A program made the position numbers and the translations under genes. This document shows, piece after piece, positions 1 through 13,800 of a stretch of DNA of 64,000 nucleotides. The stretch comes from Lingula anatina (taxonomy: Eukaryota; Brachiopoda; Lingulata; Lingulida; Lingulidae). The DNA lies in assembly GCF_001039355.2 (NCBI RefSeq), contig NW_019774402.1, forward strand, positions 473,410-537,409. Direction: 5' to 3'. The notes beneath the pieces were generated by a model. It made no database searches. It was not told the DNA's origin and saw nothing but the letters and a program-made list of their open reading frames with translations. Numbering within the stretch: position 1 is the first letter of the stretch; each line of letters starts with the position of its first letter.

Positions 1-1814
1 TTGCCAAGTTAACATTGATAAATGTGCATACAAGTTTACTGCTTTATCAAACAATTCATGAGAAATGTGTTAATTACTTTAGATTACTGTGACTGCTGGC
101 AAACATGACACAAATTCCAAGCCAACTAATTTGACTATGAGAGATGCAAGTCCGTAGTCATATCTTTTCAATAGCCACCTTATCAATCCATTTGATTAAT
201 GTCTGGAAACTATCATTACAAGATGCTTTTAGATAAATAACAATTTTAAATGTATCTTTAAGGGATTTGTGTTCCATGGTTGAATTTATAGGAGATGGAA
301 AGAAATATTGAATGCCTTGATTTTGGGCTTATTTTCATACACTACAAGTATCAAATTATTGCTTCTGATAAACCCATAGAAGTCCATGCATGCTGCCATA
401 TCTTGAAAATCTAAGTTTATGATTAATCACAGTTGGGTGCCCATAGGCAGATTTGTAGTAACACCCAAATCCTGCAACTTTTTGATACGATTAAGTAAAT
501 ATTCAACAAAATCATGTAGGGTAAGTACATAACTATTGCATGTTACAATGATTTTTTCAACATGACTGCTTCCCTTCACCCCTGAATATGCTACAAAAAC
601 ATCAGGTGAATGTGGTCGGCCTGCGGAGTTGTGATTCTTTGTGGTGGAATGTGCTTTGAATAATGTTGGATAGGTAATAAGTTGAGTCTGGGATATTATT
701 GTCCTAGTAATTTGTGCTGAAGCCCAAGTAGTGGATGTATTGATGATATTTGATATATTCATTATAATTCCTTTTACCAACTGAGACTTTACTCTAAGAG
801 TTTTATGTTATCCGGAAATATGAATGGTCAACATAATGCACACCTTCATTCCTTCTCAAAGATAATAATATGCATTTGTGATCTTTGTTAAATCACAGTT
901 ATTTTCCCTTGTATGGTCAAATGTATCAACAGGCAAGAAAATGTATTTCTGTTCCCTGATGTCTCTAACCCATAGTGTCTAAAGTGTAAAAATCCGGTTA
1001 TAATTCATGTATATATTGACTTGTAGCACTTACACAGGTGCTGCTGCAAGGGCCCCACTTCTCAAAATTAAGCTGAAAGTTTGTTTTCACTCTCTGAACA
1101 TTTAAGTTTGCAAAAACTAGGGATAAATCAAAGCCATGTCTACTTGAATGAGGGTATTAGGCCTGATTGACAAAAATTCAGAAACGTTTGTTTTAGACCA
1201 ACAATTGGTTGTTTTATCCTAGTGGACTATTACAGATTTTGCTTGGATCAAAGTTCTCTAAATTGTTAGGTCTTAAAGTTAAGAAATGTATTTAACTAAT
1301 TTCATTTGTAAATCGGAGGTACAGGAATTTGTTCACATTTAGTTGTCATTTTCAATTCCCTACCTGAATTTGACTAAGATGTGTGGAAACGATATGTTCT
1401 CTATTTAAATATGCTAGCAATCTTTTAAACATGGTCAACTATTATTATGCACCAAAAGCTCCTAACTTAATGTAGTATGCTATATTTATTCATATTGTTT
1501 GGTATAGTATGCTTAATTTATTGGCATTGTTGGAAAAATATTGTCATATAATTTACCTTGTGTGTCAAATCTTGAAAAAATTATAAAACATTGATAGGTG
1601 TTTTAATTTGGTTGTAAATGAATGGTAGATTCAAACTTGGACAAATAAAATGTTTAACTTGTCCAAGTTTGAAACCAGACTTGCTGATTTATTGGCATGA
1701 TTAAGATGAATCATTTTATAAATATGCATTTAAAAATAATTACTTTTGATTTGTAAGCTGTAATTTTATTATTTGTAACTTAGGATATAATATACAAATT
1801 TATTTTGTTTCTAG
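1..1814. other. 5' flank or intron of the FERM gene, no gene seen
   Basis: AT-rich sequence ending in the splice acceptor of the first recognisable FERM exon at 1815. That exon begins inside the FERM F1 lobe, so the protein start (about 35-40 residues in this family) must lie further upstream or in an exon I could not identify here. The only longish open frame (427-780, - strand) has no motif I recognise. No promoter or start codon could be assigned. Confidence 0.5.
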
Positions 1815-4800
1815 GCTAGTTGCAAGGGCCAAATTCTGTTGACCAGAGTGTTTGAGCATCTGAATTTGTTGGAAACAGACTATTTTGGCCTCCGTTATTT
1901 AGATGACTCAAACCAAACAGTAAGTATCCCTGCCTGTGCCACATAGCGTGTAAGCTGTTTCAGATGGGGTTATGGAAATAAAAATGTCTGTTTTAGGAAT
2001 ATGGATTAAAAAGGGACCTTTTCAGATTATTTTAAGAAGAATTTGAGGGTAAATAGAGTCATTATCCAGTTTCTACTTGTGGACATAAAGTATGGTATAT
2101 ATCTGCAGGCTCTTTTAGATGAGTGATCTTGTTTCTAAGGAAGTAGAAAAAGGGAACAAAACAAATGCTAGAGATAATGCTTTAGTGATACCTGAACTAA
2201 TAAGTGACCGTGTCACTCAAGATCCAATTTCAAGATGCTTGTTATTTAAGTGCAGTCTGCCATTTTATGTTTACAGAAAACGCAGTTGGATGGCATAGAA
2301 CATGTGTTGTTTTCTTGTCATTTCTTTACATAGTAGGCTTTTTAAGGCAGCTCACAAATTATTTACGAAAGGACTTTTGTCATTTTTTTGTAAACAATTA
2401 TTCCTTGTTAACACCAATAGGTGTCAGCAAATTGTCCTCTGGACTGAATTGTACTATTGTAACATTGATTTAAAAAGCTTTTAGTAATATGTCCCTTTGA
2501 TGCAGATGAAAAGTTTTGCAACACATTTAAAGTCATTATTAGATAACTGTGAGGTCATGTAAAAAAAAAAAAAAACCCTGGCCCATCAGTGAGAAATTGT
2601 ATCAGCTCCCTGAATATTGTTTAAAACATGTTTTTCCTATGGTATGTATGGCTGGTTAAAAGTATCCATATATTGAAATACTTACACTAAACAGTGAAAT
2701 GTCAGAAGGTATTGCTGCTAGATGTGGATTTAAACATAAAAGTATGCTAAATACAATGGAAGGCAAGGCAAAAAAAAAAAAAAACTGAATAGTGGAAATT
2801 TATTTTTATGTACAGACACAGATGTGTCTGTACATATTGCCATCACCTGCGTCTGTCGTCGCCGATGCCGATGCCGATGGCGATGCCGATGCCGATGCCG
2901 TCGCCGTGCACTTTCCTTGTAAACACGATAAGTGGAAGGCAGTTTTACTTTTTGGCTTTATATTTACAGAGCTGATGAATATTCATAAAATGCAGGTCAA
3001 GTTCGAAAATCAGCATGATCGGGCCATTACTGTAGAAGTTATGCTGTTTTTTCACTTTTCAGCATATATGCAACCTTGTAAACACATTTTAAGGAAAACC
3101 GTTAGGCCTATTGTCATGAAACTCACAGGTATGGTCAGTCTTACTAAAACGCAGGTTGAGTTNTGTTCTTGACCTCAAAATTAACTTGCCTTTGACATTA
3201 AAAAAGGTGGTAAAATGAATGGTAGCTGTTGCTGTCTTGAAGGATAACATGGCCATTAGATTGATGTTGTGACATGTGTTTACACAGTTGGTTTGGTTAA
3301 ATTATTAGTCTGAATGAGTGTCTCCCATCTGCGTCCTCGGGGTTTAATCAGATTTTATTGTTTATCATGCTTTTTCTTTACAGCTGGTGCCCCCCATACA
3401 TTGTATTTTGGAGTTAAATTTTATGCTGCAGATCCATGCAAGCTTCATGAAGAAATTACTAGGTATAGTTTTTGCAGGTTCTTTAAAAGACCAAACACTC
3501 AAATAATTGTAATAAAAGAGATCAAACTAAATAGTGCATAGCTAAATTGTTATTCTCAGTATGCAGTATTTTTTGCAATTTATTTGTATCTAGACACTTT
3601 GGAAATTACAATTCATGTCTAAAATATGGATGACTAAATGTGAACTTCTGATTAGTATTCTATGCAAGTATACATGGTGATTTGGTTAGACATTAATGGT
3701 CTAAAGAATGAAATGCCATTTTCATCAGTCTGAAGGTGTAGAGGCTACAGTTATGTCTTAAAATGTAAAATGGCTTTTTAGGACTAAATGGTGTTAATAG
3801 TAGTATGTGAAAATTTGGGTATCGTGCTTGAAGTCTGATTTGAAATTGACCATCAATTAGTCATTTATTTTTGCTTGTTGTGAAAATATGTTAAATGATT
3901 AAAAAATGGATAAAGTGTGGAGGGTGTAGGTTTTTGGTGTCCCAAATTAAAGATTGCTGACAATTGCCTTATATGTGGTTTTCATGAATTGAGCCATATT
4001 TCAAAATGAATGAGATCCTGTCACTAATTTCAAGTTATAAAGTGGTAACCACCTTGTGATACACTATATAGGAAAAAAAGTTACCTTTGAAGCTAATTAT
4101 GATATTGTAGTTTTAGTTAGGGATTTTTTTTTCAGATACCAGTTTTTTCTACAAGTGAAGAAAGATGCATTGCAGGGACGTATGCCTATTCCTTTTGATA
4201 TCGCAGCAGAGCTATGTGCTTTTGCAGTACAATGTAAGCAAAAAGCATTCATGCAAAGAAGTAAAAAAGAAAAGTTAACTGCTAACTACTTCATGGTTCA
4301 TATGGATTTAACATATAAAAGAGCTGATGTGTGAAGAAATATTTAGTTTTAAACATTTATATAGAGTTATCTTTAATTATAATAGAATTATTTTTATATC
4401 ACAGAAGCTTAGCCTCTATCATGATGCTCTTTCATATTAGAAAAGATGGTTTCATGACTTGATATATGAATAATGTTTAATTGCAGCTGAGTTGGGTGAT
4501 TTTGATCCCAAAAGACATTTGAAAGGTTATGTGTCTGAATTCCGCTTTGTACCAAATCAAACAGAAGAACTAGAAGACAGGATAGCCAGGATCCATAAGA
4601 CACTTGCGTATGTGAAGTTATATTTTTTTATTCATGTAATAATATATCACATATAATACTATCATTTGTATTACAAGGTTTTACCTACACTTCCACAGTA
4701 CTTGTATCATTGACATATTTCATTGACACTCTCATTTAATTTTGTGTGTACCATTTTCATGCAAAAGCTGTTTAATTCAAGTATCAAGTTTATAAACCTT

Positions 4801-7800
4801 CTGAATAAAATAAAAGGTTTTTTGTATGACATGGTTAACAAACAGGAAAAGATGTTTGACATTTTAAAGAAGTAGTTTAAGAGAATTGTTTCATAGAAAA
4901 TCTAATGCAAAAATTTCAAAACCTTATGAAATATGATGAAAAAAATATATAATTACAAATTGCTGAATTTTTAAGAAGATTAAAAGAAGATTAGAAGTAG
5001 AAGCTTTGTCAATAATGATTTATTATATATATATATATTATATAGATTTCTGTTTTAGCTATACTAATTAATGCTTTGATTACAGTGGTCAAGTGCCAGC
5101 AGTTGCAGAATACATGTTTCTCGACAAAGTGAAATGGTTGGAAATGTATGGAACTGACCTCCACCCAGTTTTGGTAAGGCCAGATTGAATGGTGACTTAC
5201 TCTTTATTTCAAGTACATGTTTGAAACAGGTCAGGGTTTACAGCAGTCTGCATACAGCAGCAATTAAGATTTTAGTCTTGGGAACATGTCTGCATGTGTA
5301 ACCGGCAAATGTTTTAAATTTGTCACATTTGTCACTGTTGGTGCCAAATGTAAACATGTCTTTCATTTTCCTTTGGGTCAACTTGGTACAGAACATGTGT
5401 TGAGTGGGTCAGTAAACATGCAAGACATATTTATCAATTAAATTAGCACCACATCACTGTAGTTTTTTACCAGTTTCACAGAACATATATTGTGGCCTTA
5501 CATGTTATAATAATGAATACAAACTGTTTTTTAAGGGAGAGGGCAATTTAGAATATTTTGTTGGACTCACACCCACTGGAATAGTTGTGTTCAGAAATAA
5601 ATCAAAGGCTGGTAACTACTTCTGGTAAGTGTTGAAGGAGATTTATTACTGTTTAGTGACTTGGACTTTTGACACAGTGGTGCAATATCTTCTTTAAGTT
5701 TCTGAAGTTAAAAAGTTAAGCTATGAAATGCCCCTCATGTTACTTAATTGCACACTACAATCTATAGTAGAAATGTGGCAGTGACATAGGTGTTGAAAAA
5801 GTTGTGTATGTGAGTAAATGTGTTGGATTATTTTTGGTTATATGCATCATATCATATAGGTGTAAAATTTTATTTGTTGTTGTTGAAATTTTTGTTATTG
5901 TTTTAGGCCAAGGATATCAAAAGTCAGTTTCAAAGGGAAAACATTTCATATCAGGGTAAAGGACAAAAATGTAAGTTGATATTCACATTTTTATCTCTTG
6001 GTTATTTAAATTTTAATAAATTCTTTTGACAAGTTGGCCTTTCAGTTGCCCATAAGTTTTAAACATTTTATACATAGGAGGTTTCAACTCTTTGTGCAAT
6101 AAATTGCTTTAGAAAACACATCATACATTCTGAAGTAAAATGTGTGCATTATGCGCCTAATGTTTAACCACATGTGTGAAAATCCAGGTCAATGTGAACT
6201 GATGCATGTTCTGAAAGTAGTAACATGCTGTGTCTGTGACAGAGATGTATGTATTAGAACTTCTGAGCTATTTTCAGATATGTTCACTTATAATGCATAC
6301 TGTGCACAGACATCTACTGAGAATGATTTATCTGTTGCCTTCATTTATAAGATGATGACAAAAAAATTCTTAAAAGTTGATTTTTTTTATTTATTCATAT
6401 TTTTTAGAATGATGAAAGTACCTATGGATTTGAACTTGCAACAAGGCCAGCATGTAAACATTTATGGAAATGTGCTGTGGAGCACCATGCTTTCTTCAGG
6501 TAAGATTAGGTTGTAACAGTAATGTTCACAAAATCATTTGGAGCTAGACTAGGGTCTTTTATATTTTCAGTATTTGATCATAACACCAAGTTAATTTTAT
6601 CCAGCGTCGTAAGGGATGAAATTTATCTTCACTCCATCTCCCAGAAAAATGAAATAAGACAAAATAAAGGGTGATTTGATGATGTAATTTCTTTGTAAAA
6701 TTTTATAGGATGCATCAAGCCACAGAGACTGTTTCTACAGGAAAACTTTTCAGCCTAGGATCAAAGAACAGATACAGGTTAGATAAACTTGCATCTTAGT
6801 GGGATTGACCTTTATATACCACTTCTGTTTTCTTTCAAAAGTTACATTCATCAAACATTGACTTCCACAATAAACATGTAATATGTAAAAGTTATTCATG
6901 AATTTAAAAATATTGTTAAGGTTACTGTGTATGAAATCTTGTAAGTCAACATTAGGAACATACCAAGATCCATTGGAAAGATGGTTGTTACTGCTTAAGT
7001 TACACATTTTATTTTCAGTGGCAGATCAGAGAAACAGTCCTCTCAAGAACCTGCATCACGCCCACAGCCACATGTTCTTAGGACCCCTTCACGCAGGCAG
7101 CAGAGAAGAACAGCTTCAGATGTCCCAATATCAAATGGTTTGTTGTTCGGAATATTTTAATTGCTGTCTAATTCATGTTTTACATGTGTCCTATCCTTAA
7201 ACCTTGGCAATCACATTTAACCCTTAAAAAACCTGGGTTCATAAAAGAAATTATTTTTATTTATTGTAAGATTTGACACTCTTTATCTTCTTGTAGGAAT
7301 TGTGGGTAATGACGATGGTGGGTTCTTGGACTACCCGGACGGAATGGTCACCACTGTTGTTCAACCAAAATCAGAAAGAAGGTAAAACTGTCAATGATAC
7401 TTTTGTAAATCTTACCATATAGGTGAAGAAAAGAGCAATTTATTTAACATTTCCAGAGAGAGGATGCATCTTTTTATGTATGTTTTCTGATTTTCAGTCA
7501 TAGGCAAGGCCATTCAAATGCTGCAGACTCCCCAAGAAGCACTAGATCAGCTCCATGGGAGATGGGAAATTCTGTTAAAGGGTAATCTTATCTTAGTCTT
7601 ATTTCATTGCACTGTAGATACCATCTAGTCATAGTATTCAAATTTAGTTCTGGAAACCAGCACTAAACTACCTGAGAGATGAAAAGGGATGTGTTTCATT
7701 CCAAACCCCCCTCCCCCTCCCTTTATAATAATATGAAATCCTCTTGTTTTTATTTGATTATTATTTTTTGTTTTATCTAAAAAAAAAAAAAAAAAACTTC

Positions 7801-10800
7801 AGCATTCTTATGTTAATTCATTATTTACAATTTTTATTTCAGTGGTATGTATACCACAGGACGTGACTCTCCTATGTCTACACGAAGTGAGAAGATGAAG
7901 TTTCCAGGACCCAGGAGGTCCAGAGAGTCTGGCAGTGAAAGTGAAGCCAGCTATCACCATAGGAGAAGGGGGCACCACAGTAGGAAGTCTGATAATGAAA
8001 GTGACCAAGAGAGGAGGAGGCGTCGCAGGTAGGCTAGAAGGCTGTATTTAATTTTAAAGAAAATGAAGTTGTGATATCCATAGATGCATTCAAAGTATTT
8101 AATCATTTAAAACATTGTAGAATGGTCTCAACTTTAACTTAAGTTCTGCATTTTAATCTTTTATTATTTTCTAGGTCTAGACATGAGAATAGTGGTAGTG
8201 AGTCTGAAGCATCACATCAAAGGCGCTATAGGCATAGAAGGTCAGGTCAAGATATGTTAAGCTCTGAAGCCAAGTGGAAAGAGGTCCAAAGGAAGCTGGA
8301 AAAGAATGACATGATAGCGTGAGTTTTTAATTTGAAGTATTATTTAAGAAAGATATTTATACAAACATGTTGCTCAATACTACAGATATTATATAGATAA
8401 ACAATAAAAGACGTTTGAAGATTTATTTCTTTTTTATTGTTATCCAGCTCTCCAGAAGGCAGGGCCCATAGTATGAAATCAAATGGGTGAGTCTTACATA
8501 CTAAGTAAGGTCTTTTATTTAATGAAAAAAAAAATCTAGTATTCTATGTAGTATGTCTGCTTCAATACAATAAATGCATTATTTTATGTCCTTGTCATCA
8601 GTCTGGTATGTTATGCAATTACTAAGTATTTATTTAATCTAATTTTATAGAATTTATATATTGGGTTAATTAGTTATGTTTCATACCCTTTGAAAAATAG
8701 AATTTACATTTATTGAAGGAATGTATTAGTTATGGTAATGTTCTCTGTGCTCACATTATTTTGAAATTCTGACAAATGCCTCTTTCGTTGTTTCTGTACA
8801 GATCATTGGCTTCTGATCATGGGTCAGAGGATAGTGGGAAGAGAAAGAGAAGGACAAGAAGGTGAGAACATGTGACAATAGATGGCACTCACTATTACAT
8901 TTGTGAAAATAGATGAATTAATGTAACTAAATTAAGTTAATAAAGTTTTGGTATTGTGAGCAAAATTTTAGAAGTAATTAAACCATTGTCTTATAATAGC
9001 AGTGCCCTACAATACATGTATTTTATTCTTACACGTTTTAAGATATTCGTTATGGCTAGTCTTGCCAGTGATATGCAAAAGTTGCATGACTGTATTTTCT
9101 AGAAAACATGTTTTGGGCAACTTTTAATTACAGGAGAAGTAGGTCACCAGGTAAACGTCCACCAGAAGAACTGAGGCAACATTTTGAGTAAGTTAAATGT
9201 AGTGATAACAATCAATGTAGACACAAATGCAGCTTTTTATAAAGATGCATGGCTTAGATCATGTAGATTCGAACAGTTATGACACCATCTTAATATTATA
9301 TGCAATGAGGCTATGATATATTACATTTAGTAGTTTTGAGATCTGACTTACAGATATTGTTTGCAATTGATAGCTCATGTATGATTGTTTTTATATGAAA
9401 AAAAGTTATGTGTTCTCTTATGTATTTTGTGTTCAAGGTATGATCTTGTGGATCCTGAGACAATAGGATTAAATGAAGAACAGATGAGAGATATACCTTA
9501 CACCAAAGTTGAGTAAGTACACCAGAAACATCATTTCTCATCATATTCTTTGGAAATGAATTTTACTAGTTGTTTTTAAAAAGAAAAGTTGACTTTTATT
9601 TGATTTAAGAAAATATTCTGTGAGAAGTTCTTGAAATAGATTATTTGTGACAAAGTTGTTTGCCCTAGTATTCATTTCAGTGTTTTGGTTAAATGTATTT
9701 TCAGAACCTCAGCCGAGCCATTTAAGATCAAGTATTCCCCACATATGAGGCAAAGGTATAAATCTCCCAGAAGAAGAAGTCATGGGTATGTATTTTAGTA
9801 CTACAGCGTTATTAAATGATATTGATTATCAAGTTAAATAATCCTTTGTGTTTGTACCTCACTGTTATTACTCTAAATAGGTTGTGCCTATTATGCATAA
9901 AATACAACATGTGTATTCATTTTCAGGAGTGATCTAAATGAGGCAGGCATGGGTCGTATCCCAGGTGGAGAACCTGTGCCAGCACACCAGCAGATGTATC
10001 CACCACCCACCACACAACAGATGTATCAATCCAATACACAACAGCAAAAATATCCATCCAACACACAACAGCAAAAATATCCATCCAGCGCACAACAGCA
10101 TAACAGGAGGAGTATGCCAGAAGTGCAGTACAAGAATGCTTATGGGTAAACTTTCAAGATTATGTGCCTTTTTTAACCAGCTTTTAATGTTATAAATGTT
10201 ATATGTTTGGTATGTGACTTTACTAAAATAATTATTGTTTCATGGTGACTATGCTGATATTTGTTTACAAAGTGTGCATTATCAACTCTTCTGCAATATG
10301 TTAAGGCAGTAAGTATATCTATAAGTAAAAAAAATAATAGATTTTAATCTACAAAATGTATGCGACCAGTGGAAGATGTAAAAAAAAAAAGAATTGTCGC
10401 ATACTGTTTTAACAACAAGTTGCACATTAAAGGCACCAAAACAATGGAGAAGAAATGGTTCAGCCTCCCCCCTCAGTACAGAAAGCAGAGCTTCACACGG
10501 CTCCAATAGTAAAGACAAAACCAGTTGCAGTGTTCACAGCCCTAGCTCCAGACAACATACCTCACCCATATCCCATTATGCCATTAGAGGACATCACCAA
10601 TCTTTCCAAAAATAATAAGGTACAAACACATCCCAGTAAAAATCAGTTTCATAGTGTTGTGATTTGAAATAATGATAAAACTGTTCCACTGGGGATAAAG
10701 AAAATGACCACCTCTTTATCCTAGGAAATAATGTTTAACTGGTTCAGTTCATTTGAATGTATTAGCTATAAGATGTCTGATTCATTCCAACAATTTGGTA

Positions 10801-13800
10801 CAATGCGTGACCTTTTCTTACTTTTGTGTTATTTAGTTTTCCAAGCCAAGTGATGGCAAACATCAGCACCATGANGTGCATACTGGGTAATGGAGAATTG
10901 TCGCATACTGTTTTAACAACAAGTTGCACATTAAAGGCACCAAAACAATGGAGAAGAAATGGTTCAGCCTCCCCCCTCAGTACAGAAAGCAGAGCTTCAC
11001 ACGGCTCCAATAGTAAAGACAAAACCAGTTGCAGTGTTCACAGCGCTAGCTCCAGACAACATACCTCACCCATATCCCATTATGCCATTAGAGGACATCA
11101 CCAATCTTTCCAAAAATAATAAGGTACAAACACATCCCAGTAAAAATCAGTTTCATAGTGTTGTGATTTGAAATAATGATAAAACTGTTCCACTGGGGAT
11201 AAAGAAAATGACCACCTCTTTATCCTAGGAAATAATGTTTAACTGGTTCAGTTCATTTGAATGTATTAGCTATAAGATGTCTGATTCATTCCAACAATTT
11301 GGTACAATGCGTGACCTTTTCTTACTTTTGTGTTATTTAGTTTTCCAAGCCAAGTGATGGCAAACATCAGCACCATGACTCTGGGCTTGGTATTGACCAA
11401 GAATTATCCTCTAGCCCTAAGTATGTGTGTGTGTATAACTCATAAATCTATAACAGATAAAATTGTACTGATAAGACTGGAAACCATAAAGGTGTATTTA
11501 AACCGAAAATGATACCTTGTAAATAGGATTGTATTTTTATTGTATTTACATGACCCTAGGGCATTAAACTGAATGGTANTTGTTATCTCTTGGTTATTTA
11601 AATTTTAATAAATTCTATTGACAAGTTGGCCTTTCAGTTGCCCATAAGTTTTAAACATTTTATACATTGGAGGTTTCAACTCTTTGTGCAATAAATTGCT
11701 TTAGAAAACACATCATACATTCTGAAGTAAAATGTGTACATTATGCGCCTAATGTTTAACCACATGTGTGAAAATCCAGGTCACTTGTGAACTGATGCAT
11801 GTTCTGAAAGTAGTAACATGCTGTGTCTGTGACAGAGATGTATGTATTAGAACTTCTGAGCTATTTTCAGATATGTTCACTTATAATGCATACTGTGCAC
11901 AGACATCTGCTGAGAATGATTTATCTGTTGCCTTCATTTATAAGATGATGACAAAAAAATCTTACAAGTTCATTTTTTTTTTTTTTTTGATTTATTCATA
12001 TTTTTTAGAATGATGAAAGTACCTATGGATTTGAACTTGCAACAAGGCCAGCATGTAAACATTTATGGAAATGTGCTGTGGAGCACCATGCTTTCTTCAG
12101 GTAAGATTAGGTTGTAACAGTAATGTTCACAAGATCATTTGGAGCTAGACTAGGGTCTTTTATATTTTCAGTATTTGATCATAACACCAAGTTAATTTTA
12201 TCCAGCGTCATAAGGGATGAAATTAATCTTCACTCCATCTCCCAGACAGATGAAATAAGACAAAATAAAGGGTGATTTGATGATGTAATTTCTTTGTAAA
12301 ATTTTATAGGATGCATCAAGCTACAGAGACTGTTTCCACAGGAAAACTTTTCAGCCTAGGTTCAAAGAACAGATACAGGTTAGATAAACTTGCATCTTAG
12401 TGGGATTGACCTTCATATACCACTTCTGTTTTCGTTCAAAAGTTACATTCATCAAACATTAACTTCCACAATAAATACGTAATATGTAAAAGTCATTCAC
12501 GAATTAAAAAATATTGTTTAGGTTACTGTGTATGAAAACTTGTAAGTCAACATTAGGAACATACCCAGATCCATTTGAAAGATGGTTGTTACTGCTTAAG
12601 TTACACATTTTATTTTCAGTGGCAGATCAGAGAAACAGTCCTCTCAAGAACCTGCATCACGCCCACAGCCACATGTTCTTAGGACCCCTTCACGCAGGCA
12701 GCAGAGAAGAACAGCTTCAGATGTCCCAATATCAAATGGTTTGTTGTTCAGAATATTTTTATTGTTGTCTAATTCATGTTTTACATGTGTCCTATCCTTA
12801 AACCTTGGCAATCACATTTAACCCTTAAAAAACCTGGGTTCATAAAAGAAATTATTTTTATTTATTGTAAGATTTGACACTCTTTATCTTCTTGTAGGAA
12901 TTGTGGGTAATGATGATGGTGGGTTCTTGGACTACCCGGACGGAATGGTCACCACTGTTGTTCAACCAAAATCAGAAAGAAGGTAAAACTGTCAATGATA
13001 CTTTTGTAAATCTTACCATATAGGTGAAGAAAAGAGCAATTTATTTAACATTTCCGGAGAGAGGATGCATCTTTTTATGTATGTTTTCTGATTTTCAGTC
13101 ATAGGCAAGGCCATTCAAATGCTGCAGACTCCCCAAGAAGCACTAGATCAGCTCCATGGGAGATGGGAAATTCTGTTAAAGGGTAATCTTATCTTAGTCT
13201 TATTTCATTGCACTGTAGATACTATCTAGTCACAGTGTTCAAATTTACTTCTGGAAACCAGCACTAAACTATCTGAGAGATGAAAAGGGATGCGTTTCAT
13301 TCCAAACCCCCCTCCCCCTCCCTTTATAATAATATGAAATCCTCTTGTTTTTATTTTATTATTATTATTTTTTTTTTTGTTTTATCTAAAAAAAAAAAAA
13401 AAAAAAAAAAACTTCAGCATTCTTATGTTAATTGATTATTTACAATTTTTATTTCAGTGGTATGTATACCACAGGACGTGACTCTCCTATGTCTACACGA
13501 AGTGAGAAGATGAAGTTTCCAGGACCCAGGAGGTCCAGAGAGTCTGGCAGTGAAAGTGAAGCCAGCTATCACCATAGGAGAAGGGGGCACCACAGTAGGA
13601 AGTCTGATAATGAAAGTGACCAAGAGAGGAGGAGGCGTCGCAGGTAGGCTAGAAGGCTGTATTTAATTTTAAAGAAAATGAGGTTGTGATATCCATAGAT
13701 GCAAAGTATTTAATCATTTAAAACATTGTAGAATGGTCTCAACTTTAACTTGATTAAGTTCTGCATTTTAATCTTTTATTATTTTCTAGGTCTAGACATG

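Noticed and set aside
427-780. 117-residue minus-strand open frame
   Set aside because: No recognisable motif, no splice or promoter context, and it begins and ends in AT-rich sequence; kept out as a probable chance frame or old repeat.
2792-3172. 126-residue frame with an [12 protein letters not shown] repeat
   Set aside because: Produced by the GCCGAT hexamer run inside a family A mobile element; it contains an N and has homologous noncoding copies at 36 and 44 kb.
10394-10615. Alternative frame of the Pro-rich exon ([15 protein letters not shown]...)
   Set aside because: The exon's incoming phase from 10145 and outgoing phase to 11341 select the [14 protein letters not shown] frame; the other is a shadow.
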